Source: JBCBRD01 sp039819785 (lineage in GTDB: Bacteria; Pseudomonadota; Alphaproteobacteria; Rhizobiales; Hyphomicrobiaceae). Taken from it: a stretch of 24,767 nucleotides of DNA. Shown in pieces: positions 1-8,818 of this stretch. The translations under genes and the position numbers were made by a program. The stretch's first letter is position 1. The number at the start of each line of letters is the position of its first letter. Location of the stretch: contig JBCBRH010000044.1 in NCBI GenBank assembly GCA_039819785.1, forward strand, positions 1-24,767. The letters are read 5' to 3'. A model generated the notes under the pieces. The model was not told the DNA's origin. It searched no databases and was given only the letters and a program-made list of their open reading frames with translations.

Positions 1-10
1 ACATGCTCTC

Positions 11-199
11 AGGCTCTTGATCTGGAGCATGTTCCGGAAAAGTGTACGCGGTTTTCCGCCCGGAACATGCTCCACATCAAGAGCCCAGAGCATGATCAGG
101 AAAAGTGTACGCGGTTTTCCGCCCGGAACATGCTCCACATCAAGAGCCCAGAGCATGTTCAGGAAAAGTGTATGCGGTTTTCCGCCCGGAACATGCTCC
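11..199. repeat. Three tandem copies of a 63-bp palindromic repeat
   Basis: Copies span 11-73, 74-136 and 137-199, with an exact 63-bp period. The first bases of the window look like the end of a further copy. In copy 1, the 12-bp arms 24-35 and 62-73 (GGAGCATGTTCC / GGAACATGCTCC) are perfectly complementary, with an inner GGAAAA/TTTTCC stem at 36-41 and 52-57. The left arms of copies 2 and 3 carry substitutions, while the right arms are intact. I recognise this GGAAAA...TTTTCC palindrome type from intergenic repeats of Rhizobiales. The array begins 12 bp past the stop of the minus-strand regulator gene, so it could form hairpins at that transcript's 3' end; that role is inferred. Confidence 0.9.
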
Positions 200-211
200 A
201 AATCAAGATAT

Positions 212-1717
212 CTAAGCGGCGTTCTGTCCAGCCCGTTGCTCCAGCCCGTATTCCTGCATCTTGCGGTAAAGCGTCGAGCGCCCGATTTTCAGCCGCTTGG
301 CAACTTCCGTCATGCGGCCACGGTATCGGCCAAGCGCAAGCCGGATCATATCTGCTTCGATTTCGTCCAGCGGTCGGATATCACCATCGGCAGTCACAGC
401 GGGAATACCCATTGAGCCAGCCGTGACTTCCATGGTCACAGGGATCTGGTTCTCTGCCCCCAAAAGGGCCTGACCCGTAAACGCAGTGGAGCCGACCGGG
501 GCGGGAGCTGCAGGAACTTCCGCCGAGAAACCGTCCACGTGTGCTGCAATCTGTGGGAAGTCCGCAACCCGCAGTTCGAACCCATCCGCCAGCACGACAG
601 CACGGAAAACCGTGTTCTCCAGCTGGCGAACGTTGCCAGGCCATGAATAGGCCTGCAAAAGCCGCAGTGCATCTTCGCTGATCGACGTCACGCGCTTGCC
701 TTCCTCGGCCGCAAAGCGCGCCACGAAGTACATCGCAAGTTCCGGCACATCTTCAATGCGCTCTTTCAAGGGTGGAACCCAGACCGGGAAAACGTTGAGA
801 CGGTAATAAAGGTCCTCACGGAATTTACCGTCTTTCACTTGCTGGATCATGTCACGGTTCGTCGCCGAGATCAGACGGAAATCAACTTTGACGGGCTTCT
901 TCGATCCGACGGGATCGATCTCACCTTCCTGCAACGCACGCAGCAGCTTCACTTGCGCATCGAGAGGCAGTTCGCCGACTTCGTCCAGGAACAGCGTGCC
1001 ACCATCCGCCTCTTGAAACTTGCCGATGCGCTTGTCCGTGGCACCCGTGAACGATCCCTTTTCGTGACCGAACAGAATGCTTTCGACGAGGTTTTCGGGA
1101 ATGGCGCCGCAGTTTACGACAACGAACGGTTTGCCTGACCGCTCGGATTCACCTTGGATGGCCCGCGCGATCAGCTCTTTACCAACGCCCGATTCACCCT
1201 CGATCAAGACGGGAATGTTCGATGCAGCTGCCCGCTTCCCAAGGTCGATGACCCGGCCCATGACGTCGCCGCGCATCACAAGGTCGGAAAACGTCAGCTT
1301 GCCCTGCTGCTTTTTCTTGATGCGGGTAATCTCACCGGCCAGCGCTTCCATTTTAAGCGCGGACTTGATGGAAACTTCCAGCCGCTCCGGTGATGCCGGT
1401 TTGATGACGAAATCAACCGCACCCGCCCGCATCGCGTTGATCGCAGAATCGATCGACCCATGCGCAGTCTGAACAATGATGGGGGGCATGCCGGGTTTGG
1501 CCTGCAGCTGGTCGAGAACTTCCATGCCGTCGACACCAGGCATGACCAGGTCGAGGAGGACCAGAGAGATCGATGCGCGTTCGGCACTATCCAGGATCTG
1601 GATTGCTTTTTCACCGGAGGGGGCGGATTGGGTTTCAAAACCCAGACGTGCAATACATTCTTCAAGAATGCGGCGTTGCACAGGATCGTCATCGACGATC
1701 AAAACACGTTTGGCCAT
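212..1717 (-). CDS. Sigma-54-dependent response regulator (NtrC family)
   Basis: A 501-residue transcription activator with the full NtrC layout. The receiver domain is at about 1-120, with acidic residues D9-D11, phospho-acceptor D56 in LLDLVMPG, T84 and K106. The AAA+ domain is at about 145-385, with Walker A GESGVGKE, the sigma-54 contact loop as GSFTGA rather than the commoner GAFTGA, and Walker B GGTLFLDEVG. A Fis-type helix-turn-helix lies near the C terminus (RMTEVAKRLKIGRSTLYRKM). It should be phosphorylated by a histidine kinase and open promoters with RNA polymerase-sigma54. No partner kinase is in the window, so it is an orphan here and its regulon is unknown. The ribosome-binding site is weak, but the start matches the expected receiver beginning. 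DctD/NtrX-like assignments cannot be separated by eye. Confidence 0.95.
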   Translation of the reverse strand: MAKRVLIVDDDPVQRRILEECIARLGFETQSAPSGEKAIQILDSAERASISLVLLDLVMPGVDGMEVLDQLQAKPGMPPIIVQTAHGSIDSAINAMRAGAVDFVIKPASPERLEVSIKSALKMEALAGEITRIKKKQQGKLTFSDLVMRGDVMGRVIDLGKRAAASNIPVLIEGESGVGKELIARAIQGESERSGKPFVVVNCGAIPENLVESILFGHEKGSFTGATDKRIGKFQEADGGTLFLDEVGELPLDAQVKLLRALQEGEIDPVGSKKPVKVDFRLISATNRDMIQQVKDGKFREDLYYRLNVFPVWVPPLKERIEDVPELAMYFVARFAAEEGKRVTSISEDALRLLQAYSWPGNVRQLENTVFRAVVLADGFELRVADFPQIAAHVDGFSAEVPAAPAPVGSTAFTGQALLGAENQIPVTMEVTAGSMGIPAVTADGDIRPLDEIEADMIRLALGRYRGRMTEVAKRLKIGRSTLYRKMQEYGLEQRAGQNAA

Positions 1718-2220
1718 GTGATACTCGTACTCAACTCAACACAAGGGTACAAAACACCGGCGCGAACTTGCGCAACACCAACCAGATCGAACTGGCCAGG
1801 AATCGGACACCTGGTCACCGGCAACTCATTCAACGCCTCCGAAGATGCCTTACAACAGTAAATAAGCCGTTTCCCCGATACCCAACGTGACCCCTTTTGT
1901 TTAAATTGAGATTTTCGACACTCAGTCGACGTTTCAAAACGGCACGGGACGTCTTGATTTTTGTGAAGCATGATCATGGGAAATGACCGGTAAATCCTGC
2001 CATTTCGCCGTGTCACCACGGCAGATCGCGTCAGGCGTGGCATCAACACCGCCAAAGTCTGCCTAAAGCCGTCACGCCCCCCTTGCGAAGACTGCTGTGG
2101 GTCTGCAATGGTCCCCGCCACGCATCTCGCCTGCAATCGCAGCGCGCCCATGAAACCAAAAGGCCCGCAAAGCCTTTCCAGGATATGGGCACCCATCACA
2201 ACGCTTGGAGACGTCACACC
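1718..2220. other. Divergent intergenic region, about 500 bp
   Basis: This stretch separates the minus-strand regulator from the plus-strand oligoendopeptidase and should hold both promoters. The part around 1895-1980 is AT-richer than its surroundings. I found no convincing -35/-10 pair, sigma-54 site or tRNA. Open frames run through it on both strands, but none has a recognisable protein sequence. Confidence 0.5.
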
Positions 2221-4098
2221 ATGTCCGGACAAGGTCACGGCTTTCGCTCAATCAACCTGCTCGGCCGCCGCCTGTTCGCGGCCAGTGGATCAGCCACCCG
2301 GTCAGACACGACAGCTACATCCCTTGGCGATATGCCAGAGTGGGATCTGTCAGACCTGTACCCCTCCGCTGACTCGCCCGAGCTGAAAGCCGACCTGGAA
2401 GAAGCAGCCCAAACGGCTGCCCGCATGAAAGCGGACTACAAAGACAAACTGGCCGAACTGGCAAAAGACGGTGCCGGGCTCGTCAAGGTCGTGAAGGATT
2501 ACGAGGCCCTGGCCGACAAGCTCGGCCGGATCGGATCTTTCGGCGGCCTGCTCTATGCAGCCGACCAGTCCGACACCGAGCGCGCGAAATTCTATGGTGA
2601 CATAACCGAAAAGCTGACCGCGATTTCCACCGATCTGATCTTCCTCGAACTGGAGATGAACCAGATTGATGATGCCGTTCTCGATGCCGCCCTCGAGCAC
2701 GATGAATTGAAGGTCTACAAGCCCTGGTTTGCCGACCTGCGCAAAGAGCGTCCCTTCCAGCTTGGCGAAGACCTAGAGCGGCTGTTCACCGAGAAATCCC
2801 AGACCGCGCGTGGCTCTTGGACACGGCTGTTCAACGAAACGATGACCGCACTCCGCTTCGACGTGGACGGCTTCGATGAACCGATGACCCTTGAGCCAAC
2901 GCTCAACCTGATGTCGGATGCCAAGGAAGCCAAGCGCAAGGCGGGCTCAGACGCGCTCGCCAAAGTCTTTGGCGAAAACGTCCGGCTATTCACGCTGATC
3001 ACCAACACGCTGGCCAAGGACAAGGAAATCTCCGACCGTTGGCGGGGTTTCAAGGACGTGGCCGACAGCCGCCACCTTGCCAACCGGGTCGAGGGCCCGG
3101 TTGTCGATGCGCTCGTCTCCAGCGTCCATGACGCCTACCCTCGGTTGTCACATCGCTATTACGCCATGAAAGCCAAGTGGCTCGGCAAGGAAAAGCTTGC
3201 CCACTGGGATCGCAATGCGCCGCTTCCTGAAAAGCCTGAGCGTGTGATCACATGGCCTGAGGCCCAGGATATCGTGCTCACGGCCTACTCCGGCTTCGCG
3301 CCTGAAATGGCCACGATTGCCAAGAAATTCTTTGACCACCGTTGGATCGATGCGCCCAGCCGCCCCGGCAAATCACCCGGCGCCTTTTCGGCCAGCACGG
3401 TTCCATCAGCCCACCCCTATGTGCTGATGAACTACCTCGGCAAGCCACGCTGCGTGATGACCCTTGCGCACGAATTGGGACATGGCGTTCACCAGTGGCT
3501 GGCCCGCGACCAGGGCCCGTTGCTGGCTCCCACGCCGCTGACGTTGGCCGAAACCGCATCGGTCTTCGGCGAAATGCTGACGTTCCGCAAACTGCTGGCG
3601 GAGACCACATCGACGCGTGAGAAAAAAGCGATGATGGCGGGCAAAGTCGAAGATATGCTCAACACGGTCGTCCGTCAGATCGCGTTCTACACCTTCGAGC
3701 GCCGTATCCACGAGGCGCGCCGTGAGGGCGAACTGACCGCCGAGCAGATCAATCAGATCTGGATGGAGGTGCAAGTTGAAAGCCTGGGCCCAGCCATTGA
3801 ATTGAAAGAAGGCTACGAGGTCTTCTGGACCTACATCCCGCACTTCATCCACTCGCCATTCTATGTCTACGCCTATGCGTTTGGCGATTGTCTGGTCAAT
3901 TCCCTCTACGGGATGTACCAGGAGGCGCATCCAGACTTCGTCGAGAAATACTTCGACATGCTCAAGGCCGGTGGATCGAAGCACCATTCTGAGATGCTGG
4001 CACCATTCGGTTTGGACGCTAAAGACCCCCAGTTCTGGAAGAAGGGCCTCAACGTGATTGAAACCATGATCGATGAACTCGAAGCCATGGATGCGTAA
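2221..4098 (+). CDS. pepF: M3 family oligoendopeptidase F
   Basis: A 625-residue cytosolic zinc metallopeptidase that degrades short peptides. The zinc motif HELGH is at residues 417-421, and the third ligand is probably E444 in LAETASVFGE, the M3 arrangement. The N-terminal part starting with PEWDLSDLYPS is typical of PepF/M3B oligoendopeptidases. The frame is open further upstream from 2083, but that extension looks non-coding. The ATG at 2221 has GGAG ending 10 bases before it, so I chose it. The first roughly 35 residues precede the family homology and are Ser/Thr/Arg-rich. It stands alone, with no operon partner. The symbol is by family resemblance. Confidence 0.93.
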   Translation: MSGQGHGFRSINLLGRRLFAASGSATRSDTTATSLGDMPEWDLSDLYPSADSPELKADLEEAAQTAARMKADYKDKLAELAKDGAGLVKVVKDYEALADKLGRIGSFGGLLYAADQSDTERAKFYGDITEKLTAISTDLIFLELEMNQIDDAVLDAALEHDELKVYKPWFADLRKERPFQLGEDLERLFTEKSQTARGSWTRLFNETMTALRFDVDGFDEPMTLEPTLNLMSDAKEAKRKAGSDALAKVFGENVRLFTLITNTLAKDKEISDRWRGFKDVADSRHLANRVEGPVVDALVSSVHDAYPRLSHRYYAMKAKWLGKEKLAHWDRNAPLPEKPERVITWPEAQDIVLTAYSGFAPEMATIAKKFFDHRWIDAPSRPGKSPGAFSASTVPSAHPYVLMNYLGKPRCVMTLAHELGHGVHQWLARDQGPLLAPTPLTLAETASVFGEMLTFRKLLAETTSTREKKAMMAGKVEDMLNTVVRQIAFYTFERRIHEARREGELTAEQINQIWMEVQVESLGPAIELKEGYEVFWTYIPHFIHSPFYVYAYAFGDCLVNSLYGMYQEAHPDFVEKYFDMLKAGGSKHHSEMLAPFGLDAKDPQFWKKGLNVIETMIDELEAMDA

Positions 4099-4429
4099 GT
4101 TGAGGATGCCTAAGCTGGTCGCTCAATAAGACTGGTATCCAGACCGATATACCTGCACGCGTCGGCCTGCTGTGTGCGAATGACTGGAATGCGCCGCCAG
4201 GGTGGAAACCGACAGCGTCCTCCAGTCGATGCAGTCCTGCGCAAGCGACATTACGAAATTCTTCAAGGCCTCAGATCGAGAGCAGCTGGTCGAAGCTTTC
4301 GAAGTGATAGGTCACTCAACGCAGTCGACCGGTTTGGCTGAGGTGTCAACACCGGCACTCAAGTCCGGACACGCATGTCAGATGGCGCCGACCCAAACAG
4401 GCCGGGGCTCAGCGCGCCGCCAGCCCCGC
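4099..4429. other. Intergenic region between convergent genes
   Basis: About 330 bp lie between the ends of the oligoendopeptidase gene and the minus-strand flavoprotein gene. An open frame from a GTG at 4202 runs into the flavoprotein gene from the opposite side. It has no good ribosome-binding site and no recognisable family. Apart from the hairpin at 4403-4428, I see nothing definite here. Confidence 0.5.
4403..4428 (-). terminator. Candidate hairpin after the flavoprotein gene
   Basis: CGGGGCT (4403-4409) is complementary to AGCCCCG (4422-4428) around a 12-base loop, directly after the minus-strand stop codon at 4430-4432. The following minus-strand bases include only a short T run, so an intrinsic terminator is possible but weakly supported. 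Confidence 0.35.
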
Positions 4430-6055
4430 TTACTTCAGGCTATCCACGTGCTCCCAGACTTTTGAGATCACCACAGACCCTTCCCCGACGGCGGATGCAA
4501 CCCGCTTCACGGAGCCTGCACGCACATCCCCGACGGCGAAAATACCCGCATGCGAGGTGGCATAGCCAGACGTTTCGCCGATGTCCGGCCCGGTCATCAC
4601 GAAACCCTTCTCATCCAGTTGAACGAGCCCGGACAACCAGCCGGTGTTCGGCGCAGCGCCGACCATGATGAACACGCCACCCGTTTCAATGCGCCTGTCC
4701 TGCCCGGTCGCCTTGTTGCGGATCACAGCAGCACGAAGCCCATCCTCATCGCCATGAAGTTCAGCGATTTCCGTTTCATAATGGATCGTGATAGTGGGCT
4801 CGGCTTCCAGCCGGCTCAGCAGATAATCCGACATCGACAGCGCAAGCGACTTGCCCCGAACGAGCACATGCACGTGCGACGCAGACCGGCACAAATGCAT
4901 CGCAGCCTGCCCCGCCGAGTTCCCGCCGCCAATGACGATGACCTCACTGCCCCGGCAATACCGCGCCTCGGTTTCCGTCGCCGCATAATATACGCCCGCG
5001 CCCTCAAACTCAGCAAGGCGGTCGAGTGGAAGACGGCGGTACTGCACGCCCGTGGCGACCACCACAGCCTTCGCGCAAACCACAAGTCCGTCATCAAGCT
5101 CGGCGCAAAAGAAACCGTCATCGCGTTTGGTCAACGACAAAACCCTGCGCGGCATGGCAAACCGCGTCCCGAACTTCATGGCTTGAATTTCGCCACGCCA
5201 CACGAGATCGCCACCCGAAATCCCGGTTGGAAATCCCATGTAGTTTTCGATGCGTGATGACGTGCCCGCCTGTCCGCCAATCGCCGTCTCTTCAACGACG
5301 AGCGCGCGCAAACCTTCCGCACCGGCATAAACACCCGCAGCCACACCGGCCGGCCCCCCGCCGACGATCAACACGTCAAAGACGTCATCGCCGCCAAGAC
5401 ACAGATCAAGACCGAGGGTCTGGGCAATGTGCAAAGGGGTGGGGTCAGCAAGGACCGTATCACGGCCGAATACAACCAGCGGCTTGCCAGGCTCCACCTC
5501 GCAAAGCTGAGCAATCTCTGCCGCTTCATCGGACTTCAGGTCGAACGCGCGATGTGGGATCCGGTTGCGGCTGGCAAAGCTGCCGATCCGCCGGATGTTC
5601 CGGTCGACATCGGCCCCAACCAACGTGAGGCTACTGTTGCCATCTTCAAATTGGCGGCGCCGTCGGGCAGCAAAAACCGTAATGACGATATCGCTCATCT
5701 CCGGGATGCGGGACATCAAGTCGAGCATGTCACTACGTTTGACAACCAGCGCACGCGTCGGCTGGCTCGCCCGCATTGGCATTGAGAAGGCACCACCGTT
5801 GAGAAACGAAATTTCGCCCACGAACTGTGTCGGGCCAAGGGTGGCGGGAATTTTCCGCTCCAGCGTCACCGGATCAACAAGTTCGATTTCGCCGTCAATG
5901 ACGTAGATAAACTTGTCCATCCGGTCGCCAGGCGCTGCAACCATGTCACCGGTCGCAAACATCACCTCTTCCCCCACTTCGCGCATCGCGTCCACGTGTG
6001 CATCATGCAGCGGAGTGCGTTGCATTTGGCGAAGGTCGGGGGCCAGACTATCCAT
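4430..6055 (-). CDS. cNMP-binding / thioredoxin reductase-like FAD oxidoreductase
   Basis: A 541-residue three-part protein. Residues about 10-130 resemble a cyclic-nucleotide-binding (CAP-ED) domain (GDRMDKFIYVIDGEIELV, FVGEISFL). Residues about 140-225 look like a thioredoxin-fold segment. Residues about 230-541 are a thioredoxin reductase-like module with FAD motif GGGPAG, NADPH motif GGGNSAG and the C-terminal FAD motif ending IFAVGD. The CxxC of true thioredoxin reductase is absent: the equivalent positions are A358 and E361 in YYAATETE. It therefore cannot do the classical dithiol relay; its electron acceptor is unknown. The ATG at 6055 is preceded by GGAG at 7 bases and preferred over the in-frame TTG just before it. 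This domain combination is known in other bacteria. Confidence 0.9.
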   Translation of the reverse strand: MDSLAPDLRQMQRTPLHDAHVDAMREVGEEVMFATGDMVAAPGDRMDKFIYVIDGEIELVDPVTLERKIPATLGPTQFVGEISFLNGGAFSMPMRASQPTRALVVKRSDMLDLMSRIPEMSDIVITVFAARRRRQFEDGNSSLTLVGADVDRNIRRIGSFASRNRIPHRAFDLKSDEAAEIAQLCEVEPGKPLVVFGRDTVLADPTPLHIAQTLGLDLCLGGDDVFDVLIVGGGPAGVAAGVYAGAEGLRALVVEETAIGGQAGTSSRIENYMGFPTGISGGDLVWRGEIQAMKFGTRFAMPRRVLSLTKRDDGFFCAELDDGLVVCAKAVVVATGVQYRRLPLDRLAEFEGAGVYYAATETEARYCRGSEVIVIGGGNSAGQAAMHLCRSASHVHVLVRGKSLALSMSDYLLSRLEAEPTITIHYETEIAELHGDEDGLRAAVIRNKATGQDRRIETGGVFIMVGAAPNTGWLSGLVQLDEKGFVMTGPDIGETSGYATSHAGIFAVGDVRAGSVKRVASAVGEGSVVISKVWEHVDSLK

Positions 6056-6595
6056 CAAGTGTCTCCAGGCGCATTGGTGAAGGGCTCAAGGCGAAGGCCG
6101 GGGCCGCGAATGACAGCGGCATAGCAAGTGCTGCAGCGTTGACGCAAACGTCGTTAGCCGTCAGGTGAATTTCAATGATCTCACGCAGGCCCGGCAAACA
6201 CCAATGGCCACTGCTCAAGCGATATCCGGAGACGGACCGTTCTTGCCACGTGGACACATGGGTTGTGCCGAGCAAGGAATGATGGGGCTGTCAAACAGAC
6301 CGTCGTCCTCATCCAGTCGTGGCTATGCAACGAACAACAAAGTGTATCGAATTCAGAAGCACCGAACGGCGGGCGTCAAAGCTGTCTGCACCCGGTTTGA
6401 GAGACGTAGCCGTAGGCGCACGACTTTGGGTCGTGACCCCTGCAGTTGCGAAAGCTTTCGGCTGGCCACACCCCGTTGAAAGCAGCTTGCCTTGTGCGAG
6501 GCACTGCTCCGGCCTAAATCATCGTTAGCAATACCGGCATGTCATTATCAGCAAGCCACCGCACCGACGCGGATTACACGGATTAAGGTCCTTCC
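6056..6595. other. Divergent intergenic region, about 540 bp
   Basis: This region lies between the flavoprotein gene (-) and the VOC gene (+) and presumably carries both promoters. Several short open frames occur on both strands, for example 6048-6275 on the minus strand and 6165-6479 on the plus strand. None has a convincing ribosome-binding site or a recognisable sequence. I see no RNA gene. Confidence 0.5.
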
Positions 6596-7015
6596 ATGCG
6601 CCCATTTCATCTCGCCTTCCCAGTTCACGATCTCGAAGCCGCACGAAACTTTTATGCCGGAACGCTGGGGTGTGAGACAGGCCGTGAAAGCGACACCTGG
6701 ATTGATTTCAGCCTCTTCGGGCATCAGATCGTCGCGCACTTCGACCCGAAGCTGCAAGACGCCGTCACGGCCGGGAACGCGGTCGACGGGGATCATGTGC
6801 CTGTTCCGCATTTCGGCGTTCTCTTGACCCCTGACGAGTGGCGGGCGCTGCGGGATCGGCTCCAAGCAAAACCCGACATCAAATGGATTATCGAGCCAAA
6901 AATACGGTTCGAGGGCGAAGTTGGCGAACAAGCAACAATGTTTCTGGTCGATCCATCGGGCAACGCCTTGGAATTCAAGTCATTCGCTGATGATGCGCAG
7001 ATTTTCGCCAAATAG
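6596..7015 (+). CDS. VOC (glyoxalase/dioxygenase-fold) family protein
   Basis: A 139-residue single-unit vicinal oxygen chelate protein. It begins with FHLAFPVHDLEAARNFYAGTLGC and ends with FLVDPSGNALEFKSF, the two hallmark blocks of the fold. Candidate metal ligands are H5, H72 (in VPHFGV) and E126 (in ALEFKSF), so a divalent metal site looks intact. The substrate cannot be inferred; relatives include glyoxalases, extradiol dioxygenases and fosfomycin/bleomycin resistance proteins. AAGG lies about 8 bases before the ATG. The kinase gene follows on the same strand after about 170 bp, so co-transcription is uncertain. Confidence 0.9.
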   Translation: MRPFHLAFPVHDLEAARNFYAGTLGCETGRESDTWIDFSLFGHQIVAHFDPKLQDAVTAGNAVDGDHVPVPHFGVLLTPDEWRALRDRLQAKPDIKWIIEPKIRFEGEVGEQATMFLVDPSGNALEFKSFADDAQIFAK

Positions 7016-7186
7016 CGCCTCTGTGAGGAGTCCCGATTTACCTGACGCCCAGCCAGCCTCACGCGGCCCAACACGCATTCGCACGCGACAGCTTTGATCT
7101 CAGCAGCCGCTTGCAGCGTAATAGTGTCAGACAAAATCGCGTAACTCGCTGAAACCGCCGTTGAGAAGGTGCAAACCAAGCCCATC

Positions 7187-8545
7187 ATGAGCAACGAAGA
7201 CAACAGGTTTACCGCCCGCGCTGCCCGCTATGCCCGCGTATCTGGAAACGTCGGCTCAATCGCAGCCCGTGTGGGCGCGCAGCGCCTGTTCGGCTTGCAG
7301 CAGGACCGGACGAAGGCTGCGCGAGACCTCGCGGCAGCGCTGGGAGGTCTGAAAGGGCCGCTAATGAAGGTCGCCCAGCTCCTTTCAACCATCCCAGAAG
7401 CGCTACCGAAAGAGTATGCGCGTGAGTTGGCGCAGCTGCAAAGCCAGGCCCCGCCAATGGGCCCGGCCTTTGTAAAGCGTCGGATGGTTGCTGAACTGGG
7501 CCCAAACTGGCGTGACCGGTTCGCAAGCTTCGAGACAACATCATGCGCCTCCGCCTCGTTGGGGCAGGTGCACCGGGCCACATCGCACGACGGTCAGCTT
7601 CTCGCCTGCAAGCTGCAATATCCAGACATGCAATCAGCAGTCGAAGCCGATTTGAACCAACTCAAAATGGTGTTCGGCCTTCACGCCCGCATGGACCCCG
7701 GCGTGAACACCAGCGAAATGCTCAAAGAGATTTCAGCACGCCTCCGCGAAGAGCTGGACTATGAGCAGGAAGCCGGACACATGCGGCTTTATGCAAATAT
7801 CTTCGACGAGGATCCGCTGGTCCGCGTGCCAACCGTCGATCCGGAGTTGTCGACGAAACGCCTGCTGACCATGTCCTGGCAGGAAGGTCGTCCGCTGCTT
7901 GATTACAAGTCGCATTCCCTTGAGGAGCGCAACGAACTGGCCAAAGCCATGTTCCAGGCGTGGTGGCATCCGTTTAGCCACTTCGGAGCGATCCACGGCG
8001 ATCCACACTTGGGCAATTACACCGTCTTTGAAACAGATGGCCGTCCAGCCGGCATCAATTTGCTGGACTACGGTTGTATCAGGACTTTCCCGGTCTCCTT
8101 CATCCAAGGCGTGATTGATCTCTATCAGGGCCTCCTGACCGACGACCGTGAACGCGTGGTTGCGGCTTATGAGAACTGGGGGTTCCAAGGCTTGACCAAC
8201 GAGTTGGTCGATGCCATGACGATTTGGGCGCGCTTCATTTATGGCCCGCTGCTCGACAACCGTGTGCGATCCATCGCGGATGGCACCACACCGGCGGAGT
8301 ACGGACGAAACGAAGCGTTCAAGGTCCATCAGATCTTGAAGGAAAAAGGTCCCGTCACGGTGCCAAGAGAGTTCGTCTTCATGGACCGGGCAGCGATCGG
8401 CTTGGGAGGAGTGTTCCTCCACCTCGAAGCCGAATTGAACTGGTATGAGCTATTCAACGAGACCATCGCCGGCTTCCAGAAAGAGGACGTCGCCAAGCGT
8501 CAGGAAAAAGCCTTTGGTGCAGCCGGGGTGCCCTTACCCGCTTAA
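7187..8545 (+). CDS. ABC1/AarF (UbiB-like) family atypical kinase
   Basis: A 452-residue member of the ABC1/ADCK/UbiB protein-kinase-like family. It shows the family's N-terminal signature as LKGPLMKVAQLLS (KVAQ where canonical members have KxGQ), an Ala-rich nucleotide loop ASASLGQVHRA, the lysine in CKLQYP, the catalytic-loop motif HGDPHLGN (H270, D272) and the metal-binding DYG (D294). UbiB relatives support ubiquinone biosynthesis, but this soluble-looking form, without the C-terminal membrane helices of UbiB, has no assigned role. ATG 7187 begins MSNEDNRFTARAARYARV. A GTG at 7169 is an in-frame alternative; neither has ideal ribosome-binding-site spacing. No ubi gene is nearby. Confidence 0.92.
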   Translation: MSNEDNRFTARAARYARVSGNVGSIAARVGAQRLFGLQQDRTKAARDLAAALGGLKGPLMKVAQLLSTIPEALPKEYARELAQLQSQAPPMGPAFVKRRMVAELGPNWRDRFASFETTSCASASLGQVHRATSHDGQLLACKLQYPDMQSAVEADLNQLKMVFGLHARMDPGVNTSEMLKEISARLREELDYEQEAGHMRLYANIFDEDPLVRVPTVDPELSTKRLLTMSWQEGRPLLDYKSHSLEERNELAKAMFQAWWHPFSHFGAIHGDPHLGNYTVFETDGRPAGINLLDYGCIRTFPVSFIQGVIDLYQGLLTDDRERVVAAYENWGFQGLTNELVDAMTIWARFIYGPLLDNRVRSIADGTTPAEYGRNEAFKVHQILKEKGPVTVPREFVFMDRAAIGLGGVFLHLEAELNWYELFNETIAGFQKEDVAKRQEKAFGAAGVPLPA

Positions 8546-8818
8546 CCACCACATCCGATTGCAAAACCGGATCAAGCGATTGCCAGCAACCTTCGTCGAT
8601 GCGGTTTAAAGCGCAATTCGGTCCGGTGGCAGACATCTTCGCGATGGAAGCCCACTGGGCCGCGCCACCTTAGGGCCAAAGCATCTCACCATAGAGCGTC
8701 CCGGTGCACGTCGTGCCTCTGTAAAATGTATGCGCTATCTCGGGCGATCAAAAGTTGATAGACACACACTCAGCTTTTTTGGCCGCGCAGCATCGCCTGC
8801 CCTAATCATTGCATCCCC

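Noticed and set aside
17..426. Two plus-strand open frames through the palindromic repeats
   Set aside because: They stay open because the 63-bp period is a multiple of three. The translations are repeats of the palindrome followed by the antisense of the regulator gene.
1699..2238. A 179-codon minus-strand open frame in the intergenic region
   Set aside because: No recognisable motif or good ribosome-binding site, and it overlaps the start of the regulator gene and the better-supported oligoendopeptidase start.
4202..4465. GTG-started frame with a protein-like first part (SDITKFFKASDREQLVEAFEV)
   Set aside because: No ribosome-binding site, runs antisense into the end of the flavoprotein gene, and no family recognised. 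A decayed gene fragment cannot be excluded.
6048..6275. 75-codon minus-strand frame upstream of the flavoprotein gene
   Set aside because: It overlaps the flavoprotein start, has no credible ribosome-binding site and shows no conserved motif.
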